From Myxococcales bacterium (GTDB taxonomy: Bacteria > Myxococcota_A > UBA9160 > UBA4427): a stretch of 64,000 nucleotides of DNA. The stretch is taken from positions 1-64,000 of the forward strand of contig JAAZXM010000012.1 of NCBI GenBank assembly GCA_014240165.1, written 5' to 3'. The notes beneath the pieces are model-generated. The model did no database searches. It was not told the origin of the DNA and worked only from the letters and a program-made list of their open reading frames with translations. Positions 28,036 through 35,522 of the stretch are shown piece after piece. Within the stretch, counting starts at the first letter, position 1, and each line of letters opens with the position of its first letter. Position numbers and translations under genes: made by a program.

Positions 28036-29460
28036 TCAATTCCCATCGCTTAATCCGTTCTCCTTCATCTTATAGAGCAGCGCCTTATAACTGATATGAA
28101 GGCGCTCGGCGGCCTCCTTGCGATTCCAACGCGTCTGGGCGAGCACCCTTTCGATCACCTTCTTTTCGGCGATACGCGCGGCCCGCTTCGAGATCGCCTT
28201 CAAATCGAATCCGTTGCCATCGGCAAGGTCCGAGCCCAGCGACCCGAGATCGAAACTTTCCTCTTCGGGGGGATGGGCAATGGAGCCAGCATCCCCTTGC
28301 CGCTGGATTTCCTTGAGAACCGCCTTCTCGTTCCCCAGAACCACCATGCGCTTGATCATGTTCTCGAGTTCGCGAACGTTCCCCGGCCAGCCATAACCCA
28401 TCATGACGTTCATCGTTTCCGCAGAGAGTGGATGGGCGTCTTTCCGATACTGTTCGCGGTACATCTGGAGGAAGTGTTCGACCAGGAGAGGCACCGCGTC
28501 GATCCGGTCTCTCAATGGCGGAAGCGGAACCATGACAACGTTCAGGCGATAGTAGAGATCCTCGCGAAATTCCCCGCTACGAACAGCTTCTTCAAGGTTG
28601 CGATTCGTCGCCGCGATGATTCTCGTATCAACCTTGACATCGCTTTCGCCTCCCAGGCGCGAGAACTCACCGTCCTGCAGAACCTGAAGCAACTTGGCCT
28701 GAAGACCCGGAGCCATTTCGCTGATTTCGTCGAGGAAGATCGTGCCCCGATTGGCATACTCGAATTTCCCAAGCTTCCTCTTCTGAGCTCCAGTGAAAGC
28801 ACCCTTTTCGAAGCCGAAGAGTTCGCTCTCGAGCAATTCAGAGGGGAGAGCTGCGCAGTTCACCTTGACAAAGGGACGCTCGCTGCGATTGCTCAGTTGG
28901 TAGAGAGCCCGGGCAACCAATTCCTTGCCCGTTCCGCTCTCACCCCGAATCAGAACAGTAATATCTGTATCCGCGACCTGCTCAATGGTTTCGCGCACTT
29001 CCTTCATCTTGGGGTTGTCGCCGCCAAGCAGGAGACTGTCGACCTCGCTTCGCACTCGGCCGCGGAGGTTCACGACCTCTTCCTTCAGGGCATGGTTTTC
29101 CAATGCCTTGCTGAAGGCGAGTTCGAGTTCCTCGACCTCGAAAGGCTTCCGGAGAAAATCCGAAGCGCCAAGCCTCATGGCCTCCACGATCATCCGAGCT
29201 TGTCCGTGGCCCGAAAGCATGATCACGGGCACCTGCGGCATCGCCTGCTTGAGCTTCCTCAGGGTTTCGAGGCCATCCATTCCCGGCAGCACGGCGTCGA
29301 GGGTGACAATATCCGGCTTGCTCTCCCCAAGACCCTCTACTGCGCTCTCGCCGTCGGGGGCGGAGAAGACCTCATAGCCCTGGCGTGAGGCGACCGTATG
29401 CAGGTATTCGCGAATACCCGGGTCATCATCGATGACCAAGACCCTGAAGCGATCAGTCAT
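28036..29460 (-). CDS. Sigma-54-dependent response regulator (PrsR-like)
   Basis: A 474-residue NtrC-type activator. Receiver at 5-120 with phosphoacceptor Asp55 in VTLDAVLPGMDG and Lys in FLRKPF. Central AAA+ domain shows Walker A GESGTGKELVA, the sigma-54 contact loop GAFTGA and the arginine-finger region. The Fis-type helix-turn-helix at the C-terminus reads AAERLHISYKALLYKMKENG. The start ATG 29460 has AGGAGAAGG upstream. It is first in the EPS block, with 40 nt to the export gene. No sensor kinase is adjacent. PrsR-type regulators control exosortase/PEP-CTERM systems, so it likely drives this block and possibly the divergent one. The PrsR label rests on context. Confidence 0.9.
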   Translation of the reverse strand: MTDRFRVLVIDDDPGIREYLHTVASRQGYEVFSAPDGESAVEGLGESKPDIVTLDAVLPGMDGLETLRKLKQAMPQVPVIMLSGHGQARMIVEAMRLGASDFLRKPFEVEELELAFSKALENHALKEEVVNLRGRVRSEVDSLLLGGDNPKMKEVRETIEQVADTDITVLIRGESGTGKELVARALYQLSNRSERPFVKVNCAALPSELLESELFGFEKGAFTGAQKRKLGKFEYANRGTIFLDEISEMAPGLQAKLLQVLQDGEFSRLGGESDVKVDTRIIAATNRNLEEAVRSGEFREDLYYRLNVVMVPLPPLRDRIDAVPLLVEHFLQMYREQYRKDAHPLSAETMNVMMGYGWPGNVRELENMIKRMVVLGNEKAVLKEIQRQGDAGSIAHPPEEESFDLGSLGSDLADGNGFDLKAISKRAARIAEKKVIERVLAQTRWNRKEAAERLHISYKALLYKMKENGLSDGN

Positions 29461-29667
29461 GGTGCACCTTCTCCTGGGAGAGCGAGCACCCGGCGACTCG
29501 CCGGTGACCGCCACGAATCGAATGCCCGCCTCGATTCCGATGCCTTCTTTTCATTGTGCTGTCTGACCCCATGATCCCGATCTCCATCCCGGGGAGTTTC
29601 TCTTCCCCTGCCTCTACCGCGCGTGGAGTTGCGTGGCCGCCCAACCCCTTTATCAGGGATCGCAGAA

Positions 29668-29684
29668 CGCAAACGCCTCTCCAG
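29668..29684 (-). promoter_or_regulatory. Candidate sigma-54 promoter facing the PrsR-like gene
   Basis: The minus strand reads TCTGGAGAGGCGTTTGCG: CTGG, 10 nt between GG and GC, then TTTGC. The orientation is towards the regulator gene, leaving about 200 nt of leader. It would allow autoregulation by a sigma-54 activator (inference). Confidence 0.35.
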
Positions 29685-29775
29685 ACGATAGAGTCGATAT
29701 GCAGGTGGAAAAGAGTTCCGATTTTGTGAACATTATCCCTACTTTGGAATGGCCTTTCCTAATTCGTCTGCAACT

Positions 29776-29791
29776 AGGCGAAACTTTTGCT
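29776..29791 (+). promoter_or_regulatory. Candidate sigma-54 promoter (upstream of wecB), copy 1
   Basis: The plus strand reads AGGCGAAACTTTTGCT: GG, then exactly 10 nt, then GC within TTTTGCT, which fits the -24/-12 spacing and a good -12 element. The -24 element (AGGC) is partial. It points towards wecB, about 235 nt away. Confidence 0.35.
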
Positions 29792-29806
29792 CTTTTGCCC
29801 TGCAAA

Positions 29807-29823
29807 TTGGTAGTGATTTTGCC
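29807..29823 (+). promoter_or_regulatory. Candidate sigma-54 promoter (upstream of wecB), copy 2
   Basis: The plus strand reads TTGGTAGTGATTTTGCC: TTGG, 10 nt from GG to GC, TTTTGC. Both invariant dinucleotides and the T-rich -12 element fit. It lies 32 nt after copy 1 in the same orientation. Confidence 0.4.
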
Positions 29824-30024
29824 CCATTTTGGAATATGGGTGGCTCGATCGCGGTGAAACTCGGCATCACGGCCCCTTTCTTCCGATATATGGTAAATCC
29901 CCCTCGGTCCGTCGAGGCGCCGGAGGATCGGTATGATCGGACCCTCAAGTGAAACCGGCAAACGTGCCGATTCAGCTACGGGCTACGCCCGAGACCCCTC
30001 TACCAGGACTTCACGTATTCACCG

Positions 30025-31152
30025 ATGACCGCCGATGAAACCCACGCTTCTCCCCGCTCTCTCAATGCCCTCGTCGTGGCCGGAGCGCGTCCCAATTTCA
30101 TCAAGATCGCTCCCCTCATGGAGGAACTGCGGGGTCGAGCCTCCTTTCATTCCCGGCTCGTTCACACCGGCCAGCACTATGACCGGGCGATGTCGGAAAA
30201 CTTCTTTCGCGACCTGGGTATCCCCGAACCGGATATCAACCTCGGCGTCGGTTCGGGAAGCCACGGAGAGCAAACTGGCAGGGTTCTGATCCAGATGGAG
30301 GCGCTTCTCGAAGAACAGCGCCCGGATGTCCTGGTGGTGGTGGGGGATGTCAATTCGACCCTCGCCGCTTCCTTGGCCGCGGTCAAACTCCAGGTCCCCA
30401 TCGCGCACGTCGAGGCGGGCCTGCGATCCGGCGACCGCACCATGCCCGAGGAAATCAACCGAATCCTGACGGACGCGATCTCCACCTGGCTTTTCACCAC
30501 CGAAGCCGATGCCGACAAAAACCTTCTGCGCGAGGGCGTAGCGCCCGAGCGCATTCATCGCGTGGGAAACGTGATGATCGATACCTTGCTTCGAAATCTC
30601 GCGAGAGCCCGGAAGCTCAACACTCTTGAGGATCTCGGCCTCGAACCCGGCGGCTATGCACTGCTCACGCTGCACCGCCCGAGCAACGTCGAGAACAGCG
30701 AGAAACTCCAGGCCCTTTTTGCTGCACTCGAAGAGATCCACCGAGAGCTTCCCATCGTCTTTCCAGTCCACCCCCGAACCGCCGCAGCCATCGAGGCGCA
30801 TCTCGGTGGCAGCCAGCCCGCTCTTCGCAATACGGAACCCCTCGACTACCTCGATTTCCTGCGCCTGATGGCGGACGCCAAGCTCGTCCTGACGGACTCG
30901 GGGGGAATACAGGAGGAAACCACTGCGTTGGGAGTCAATTGCCTTACACTCCGGGATAACACGGAGCGGCCGATTACTGTGACCGAAGGGACGAATACCA
31001 TCGTGGGGAGCCATCCCGACGTGATTCTATCCGAGACCCGCAAGATCCTCGGAGGCGAAAGCAAAACGGGCCGGACTCCGGAACTCTGGGACGGCGCCGC
31101 CGCCCGCCGCATCGTCGATATCATCGAAAGAGATCTCCGGAGCGCCTTGTGA
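30025..31152 (+). CDS. wecB: UDP-N-acetylglucosamine 2-epimerase (non-hydrolysing)
   Basis: Interconverts UDP-GlcNAc and UDP-ManNAc. The 375 residues carry the family marks GARPNFIKIAPL at the N-terminus, HTGQHYD, VVVGDVNSTLAA, HVEAGLRSGDRTMPEEINR and SGGIQEETTALG with the UDP-binding end. First gene of the plus-strand EPS block, about 200 nt after candidate sigma-54 promoters. Its stop overlaps the exosortase GTG (GTGA), so the two are coupled. WecB immediately before the exosortase is a recurring arrangement in XrtA loci. UDP-ManNAc could be oxidised by the sugar dehydrogenase in the opposite block. Confidence 0.95.
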   Translation: MTADETHASPRSLNALVVAGARPNFIKIAPLMEELRGRASFHSRLVHTGQHYDRAMSENFFRDLGIPEPDINLGVGSGSHGEQTGRVLIQMEALLEEQRPDVLVVVGDVNSTLAASLAAVKLQVPIAHVEAGLRSGDRTMPEEINRILTDAISTWLFTTEADADKNLLREGVAPERIHRVGNVMIDTLLRNLARARKLNTLEDLGLEPGGYALLTLHRPSNVENSEKLQALFAALEEIHRELPIVFPVHPRTAAAIEAHLGGSQPALRNTEPLDYLDFLRLMADAKLVLTDSGGIQEETTALGVNCLTLRDNTERPITVTEGTNTIVGSHPDVILSETRKILGGESKTGRTPELWDGAAARRIVDIIERDLRSAL

Positions 31153-32042
31153 ACCGATTCTCCGCATATTTTGGCGATGAGCCCTTCCTCCCCTCCCGGC
31201 GAGGCCTCACCTGGCAGACCGTTGCGGCCATCGCTCTCTTGACGATCACCTACATCCCCATTCTCGGGTCGATGATCCAACATTGGCGCATCGTCCCCGA
31301 TTACTCCCACGGCTTTCTGATTGTCCCGCTCGCCTTGGTCTTCGCCTACGAGAAGAAATTCCATCTGAAGGCCGCACGCATTGAGGGAAGTTGGTGGGGG
31401 GTGGGGCTGCTCGCCATCGGGCTCGGGCTGCTTGCGCTCGGCCAACTCGGCAGCCTGCTCTCTCCGCTTCGCGCGGGATATGTCCTCAGCCTGATGGGAT
31501 TTGTCTTGCTCTTCCTCGGACCCGAGGTATTCCGGCTCCTGCTCTTCCCCATGTGCTTTCTGCTCTTGATGGTGCCGCTGCCCCAATCTCTCGTGAACGT
31601 CGTCGCCTTTCCGCTTCAATTGATCGCCGCCAAATGGGCTGTTTCGGCGCTCCAAATGATCGGCGTTCCCGTCCTTCTCGAAGGAAATATCATTCACCTG
31701 GCCTCGGGAGACCTCTTCGTCGCCGAGGCGTGCAGTGGGCTCAGATCCCTGATGGCCCTCATGACCCTGGGCGTAGTCTTCGCCCATTTCTTCCGCCGCG
31801 AAAGCCTCGTCCAGCAACTCATTCTCATCGCGTCCACGGTTCCCATCGCGATCCTCGTCAATGCCCTGCGTGTCGCCGTGACCGGCTTTCTCGCCCATCA
31901 ATATGGTCACCAGACCGCAGGTGGATTCATTCATGACTTCCAGGGCCTGATCACCTTCAGTCTCGCCTTCCTGCTCCTGCTCTTCGAATCCAGGCTACTC
32001 AGCCGCTTGCTGGATTCGCGAGCGCTGTCGGGGAATTACTGA
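31149..32042 (+). CDS. xrtA: Exosortase (XrtA-type transpeptidase)
   Basis: Polytopic inner-membrane cysteine transpeptidase-like enzyme that cleaves PEP-CTERM sorting signals and hands proteins to the envelope/EPS. The 297 residues have about eight hydrophobic segments. The catalytic trio is present: Cys195 in EACSGLRSLMAL, Arg241 in NALRVAV and His262 in GGFIHDFQG. The motif PDYSHGFLIVP near residue 50 is also typical. It begins with GTG overlapping the wecB stop and is followed by epsI (TGATG). In many XrtA proteins the EpsI domain is fused; here it is a separate gene. The A-type label rests on the partner genes. Confidence 0.9.
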   Translation: MNRFSAYFGDEPFLPSRRGLTWQTVAAIALLTITYIPILGSMIQHWRIVPDYSHGFLIVPLALVFAYEKKFHLKAARIEGSWWGVGLLAIGLGLLALGQLGSLLSPLRAGYVLSLMGFVLLFLGPEVFRLLLFPMCFLLLMVPLPQSLVNVVAFPLQLIAAKWAVSALQMIGVPVLLEGNIIHLASGDLFVAEACSGLRSLMALMTLGVVFAHFFRRESLVQQLILIASTVPIAILVNALRVAVTGFLAHQYGHQTAGGFIHDFQGLITFSLAFLLLLFESRLLSRLLDSRALSGNY

Positions 32043-32686
32043 TGCTCAGGCTCGCTGTCGCAGTGGCGTTCATTCTTCTCAATGTCTACGTCTATCGCTA
32101 TTTCGCAAGCGATGACTTCCTCCCGGAAAGAGAACTCTTCGTCGATTTCCCTTTGACCGTTGAACCCTGGCAATGCAACCACCTCCAGGAAATGTCCGAC
32201 GATATCTTGCGTCGCTTGGGCGTAACTGACTACCTGCTCTGCGATTTCGTGAATCCGGAAAACAAGACAGTGGTCAACGTCTACGTCGGCTACCACCAGA
32301 GCCAGACTCGGGATACCGGCGGAAACGACAACCTGATTCACCCACCCGAACACTGCCTGCCGGGTTCGGGCTGGGACATCATCAAGAGTGATATCGTGCC
32401 TCTCGGCTTCGGCATCGATGGCGAAGCGAAGCGGGTGATCATCGCCAAGGGGAACCAACGCAACCTTGTGTATTTCTGGTACCAATCCCGCGGACGAATC
32501 ATCGCGCGGAACCACGAAAAAGTGCTCTACATGTTCCTCGATCGAGCCACCTCTCGTCGAACCGATGGCTCGCTGGTTCGCTTCACGATCCCCGTGTTGC
32601 ACGGCGATGAGGAGACCGCGGAAAAAACCTTCGAGTCCGTAGCCCAAAGCCTCGCCCCCCTATTACCGGAATACGTTCCAAATTAG
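32042..32686 (+). CDS. epsI: EpsI-family exosortase-associated protein
   Basis: A 214-residue protein with one N-terminal hydrophobic segment (residues 4-20) and a periplasmic domain. The EpsI signature HPPEHCLPGSGW is at 100-111 with Cys105 and is followed by DIIKSDIVPL; the C-terminal half contains VYFWYQSRGR. The family is known as a C-terminal partner of exosortases and is required for some EPS systems; its biochemical role is not settled. Start ATG overlaps the exosortase stop by one base, indicating tight coupling. Confidence 0.9.
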   Translation: MLRLAVAVAFILLNVYVYRYFASDDFLPERELFVDFPLTVEPWQCNHLQEMSDDILRRLGVTDYLLCDFVNPENKTVVNVYVGYHQSQTRDTGGNDNLIHPPEHCLPGSGWDIIKSDIVPLGFGIDGEAKRVIIAKGNQRNLVYFWYQSRGRIIARNHEKVLYMFLDRATSRRTDGSLVRFTIPVLHGDEETAEKTFESVAQSLAPLLPEYVPN

Positions 32687-32716
32687 GCGCGCTCGCCAGC
32701 GCCCGGGAAATTCAGC

Positions 32717-33949
32717 GTGCGGATTCTCTTTATCAGCCACTACTTCCCGCCCGAAGTAAACGCCCCGGCCAGCCGTACCCATGAGCATTGCCGGCGCTGG
32801 GCGGCGGAGGGAAACGAAGTCACGGTCATCACGGGCGTCCCGAACCACCCGGCGGGCGTGCTTTTCGAGGGCTATCGAAACGATTGGATCCAAGAAGAGA
32901 ACGTCGACGGGATCAGGGTCATCAGAACCCGGATGTTCCTCGCGGCGAATGCCGGCTTTACCAAGCGAATCCTCAATTACGTTCTCTTCGGCTTGACCGC
33001 GACCTGGGCCTCGAGGCGAGTGCGGTCACCGGATCTCGTTGTCGCCACCACACCCCAATTCTTTTGCGGGCTGGCGGGTGCCGTCGTAGCCCGGCTCAAG
33101 CGTCGACCATTCATCCTCGAGGTGCGAGATCTGTGGCCCAAATCCATCGTTGAACTCGGACAACTCGAGCAAGGCTTGATCCTGAACCTCCTCGAAAAAC
33201 TCGAGCAATGGCTCTATTCCAGTGCCGCAGGAATCGTGGTCAACACTCGGGCATTCATCGATCATATCGCCGCGTCGGGGTATTCCCGCGAAAAGATCGA
33301 GTTGATCTACAACGGCATCGACCCGGCGCAATTCCGGCCCCAGCCAGCCTCGGAAAACCTGCGGGATCAGTACGCGCTCGGCGAAGGCATTTCGGTTGCC
33401 TATATAGGAACCCTGGGGTTGGCTCACGCACTCGAGTGCTTCATCGAAGCGGCGGATCTCCTCAAAGGCCGCCCCGAATTCTCGTTTCTCCTGATCGGCG
33501 ACGGCGCAGAGCGGCCAAAACTCGAATCGCTGATCCAGGATCGAGGTCTCAACAACGTCCGACTCCTCGGCCTGCAACCTCGCCCGACCATGCCCGCGTG
33601 GATCGCCAGTATCGACATCCTCCTGGTCAGCCTGCGTGATCTTCCCGTTTTCGAAACCGTGATCCCGTCCAAGATCTTCGAGTTTCTCGCCCAGGAGGGA
33701 AAAGTCATCGTCGCTGCCCGGGGCGAAATCCGGCGGATGACAGAGGAAGCCGGCGTCGCCTGGGGCATCGATCCGGAAAACCCCGAAGCCCTGGCTGAAG
33801 CCATCCAGGAGATCGTCGCAAAGCCCGGCGAAGCCGAGCGACGGGCAAAGGCCGGGCGCCTGTGGATCGAACGCGAGTTCGTACGCGATATGCTGGCGCT
33901 TCGAATGCTCAAATTCATGGAGAAAACCTTGCAGAGCGAGCAATCCTGA
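32717..33949 (+). CDS. Glycosyltransferase family 4 (WbuB-like)
   Basis: A 410-residue GT-B glycosyltransferase, probably acting at the inner face of the membrane on the lipid-linked EPS intermediate. The N-terminus MRILFISHYFPPEVNAPASR is the donor-independent loop of WbuB-like enzymes; VVATTPQFF, RDLWPKSIVELG and the acceptor-domain stretch IYNGIDPAQF follow, then the nucleotide-sugar site around KIFEFLAQEG with E residues of the E-x7-E motif. GTG start, 30 nt after epsI. WbuB transfers L-FucNAc in E. coli O26; the sugar used here cannot be told from sequence. Confidence 0.86.
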   Translation: MRILFISHYFPPEVNAPASRTHEHCRRWAAEGNEVTVITGVPNHPAGVLFEGYRNDWIQEENVDGIRVIRTRMFLAANAGFTKRILNYVLFGLTATWASRRVRSPDLVVATTPQFFCGLAGAVVARLKRRPFILEVRDLWPKSIVELGQLEQGLILNLLEKLEQWLYSSAAGIVVNTRAFIDHIAASGYSREKIELIYNGIDPAQFRPQPASENLRDQYALGEGISVAYIGTLGLAHALECFIEAADLLKGRPEFSFLLIGDGAERPKLESLIQDRGLNNVRLLGLQPRPTMPAWIASIDILLVSLRDLPVFETVIPSKIFEFLAQEGKVIVAARGEIRRMTEEAGVAWGIDPENPEALAEAIQEIVAKPGEAERRAKAGRLWIEREFVRDMLALRMLKFMEKTLQSEQS

Positions 33950-33977
33950 TGCCCTCGTCTCTCCCGGGGCAGCCGAG

Positions 33978-35522
33978 ATGAGTCGCGTGGGACTGGCGCG
34001 TGGACCGAACCACTACCGGGGCCTCGCGGCGCCCTGGCACCCGGGCTTCGAGCCCCCCGAATTGGCGGGCCGGCTGGGTTCTGCTGGTGCGGGCGCCGAA
34101 AATGGGGTTTTTCGCGCGGTCCGCAGCGCGCTCTTCGCCCTGGGGCTCGACGCGGAGCGCGCCGACAGCCCCGACTGGAACCCCCTCGGAAGCCTGGTTC
34201 AGGCCGGCGGCAGCGTCGTGCTGAAGCCCAATTTCATTCGCCATTGGAATCCGCGATCGGAGACGGATCCCGAAGCCAGCATAGAAAGCGTCATCACTCA
34301 TGGCGCGATCCTGCGGGCGATGGCCGACTACGCGTTTCTTGCCGTGGGAAACTCAGGCCGGGTGATCGTTGCCGAAGCGGCCCAGCAGGATTGCAGCTTC
34401 GACGAGATCCGAAGCATTGCCGGCCTCGACGCCATGCAGCGCCATTTCCGTGATGCCCTCGGCGCCGAATTGGAGATCATCGATCTCCGCCGTGAATTCG
34501 TCATCTTCGAAAACGGTGTAATCGTTTCCAGGCAAAACCTTCCCGGCGATCCCCAGGGCTATCGCGAAGTCGATCTCGGTCGCCTGAGCTTCTTTGAGAA
34601 CTCGGGCATCGACCCCAACCGCATGCGGGGCGCCGATTACGACCCCGCTCCGACTTCTGAGCATCATTCCAACGGGCGCAATGCCTACCTGCTCTCGGAA
34701 ACCGTGCTTTCCAGTGATCTCATCGTCAACCTGCCCAAATTGAAGACACACAAGAAGACCGGCGTGACTCTGGCGCTCAAGAACATGGTCGGAATCAACG
34801 GGGACAAGAACTGGCTTCCCCATCATTGCCTGGGAAGCGAGTCCCAGGGTGGAGATGAATTCCCCGGCGGAGCCGTCATCGATCGCGCACGAAGCCGCTT
34901 GACCGAATGGGGCCGAGCTCTTCTTGGACGCGGTTTGGGAGGAAAACTCATCCAAGCCTACCGCCGATCCGAGAGCCAGCTTCGCGGTGATGATTTCATC
35001 CGCGCGGGCAACTGGCACGGCAACCGAACCACGTGGCGAATGTGTTGCGACCTGAACCGCTGCGTCTACTACAGCGACGCCCAGGGCCTCCACCTCGACG
35101 CTCCAGGGCCCGTCCGACCCGTTCTCACGCTCCTCGATGCCATCGTGGCCGGCGACATGAACGGCCCCCTGGCGACCCGGGACATGCCCCTGGGGGTAAT
35201 CCTTGCGGCGCTGGACCCGGTGGCCCTGGATTTGGCCGCGGTACGCCTGATGGGCTTCGACGAGACCCGTATCCCAAAGATCCGTGAGGCCATGGCGAGC
35301 GCTGTCCTGCCTATCACAGAGGTTCGCAACGCCCGGGACGTCGAGATCGCCGAAGCCGAGGACGAGCCTGGGCAGGTCAGTGGATCGGTTCGCGTGTACG
35401 CTCTCGACGCGCTGGCTTCTCCGCGCCCCTTCGTTCCCCATCCAGGCTGGCTCAATCATATCGAGGGGAGCGCCGATAAGGATGTAGACGGAGTCTCGAA
35501 GCCGGAAGAGGTCACCGAGTGA
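33978..35522 (+). CDS. DUF362 family protein of the EPS locus
   Basis: A 514-residue protein of the DUF362 family, with no signal peptide or membrane segment. Characteristic stretches are GGSVVLKPNFIRHW near the N-terminus, VNLPKLKTHKKTGVTLALKN and MVGINGDKNWLPHHCLG in the middle. DUF362 proteins are sometimes fused to ferredoxins, but no Cys cluster for iron-sulfur binding is present. Members recur in polysaccharide loci next to asnB-like amidotransferases and oxidoreductases; the reaction is unknown. The stop overlaps the next gene by 4 nt (GTGA), so they are probably used together. Confidence 0.8.
   Translation: MSRVGLARGPNHYRGLAAPWHPGFEPPELAGRLGSAGAGAENGVFRAVRSALFALGLDAERADSPDWNPLGSLVQAGGSVVLKPNFIRHWNPRSETDPEASIESVITHGAILRAMADYAFLAVGNSGRVIVAEAAQQDCSFDEIRSIAGLDAMQRHFRDALGAELEIIDLRREFVIFENGVIVSRQNLPGDPQGYREVDLGRLSFFENSGIDPNRMRGADYDPAPTSEHHSNGRNAYLLSETVLSSDLIVNLPKLKTHKKTGVTLALKNMVGINGDKNWLPHHCLGSESQGGDEFPGGAVIDRARSRLTEWGRALLGRGLGGKLIQAYRRSESQLRGDDFIRAGNWHGNRTTWRMCCDLNRCVYYSDAQGLHLDAPGPVRPVLTLLDAIVAGDMNGPLATRDMPLGVILAALDPVALDLAAVRLMGFDETRIPKIREAMASAVLPITEVRNARDVEIAEAEDEPGQVSGSVRVYALDALASPRPFVPHPGWLNHIEGSADKDVDGVSKPEEVTE

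Larger units (their letters stand above)
29461..30024. promoter_or_regulatory. 564 nt divergent, partly AT-rich regulatory spacer between the two EPS blocks
   Basis: No convincing gene lies here; the short open frames show no family resemblance or ribosome-binding site. The stretch from about 29700 to 29900 is clearly richer in A and T than its surroundings, contains three copies of TTTTGC (29785, 29793, 29817) and two of TTTGGAAT (from about 29743 and 29828). The layout is what a shared enhancer/promoter region for the two sigma-54 regulators would look like (inference). Candidate promoters are listed separately. Confidence 0.6.

Noticed and set aside
29461-30024. Small genes in the divergent spacer (frames of 60-100 codons)
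   Set aside because: No ribosome-binding sites, no conserved motif, and overlapping frames on both strands of AT-rich regulatory-looking DNA.
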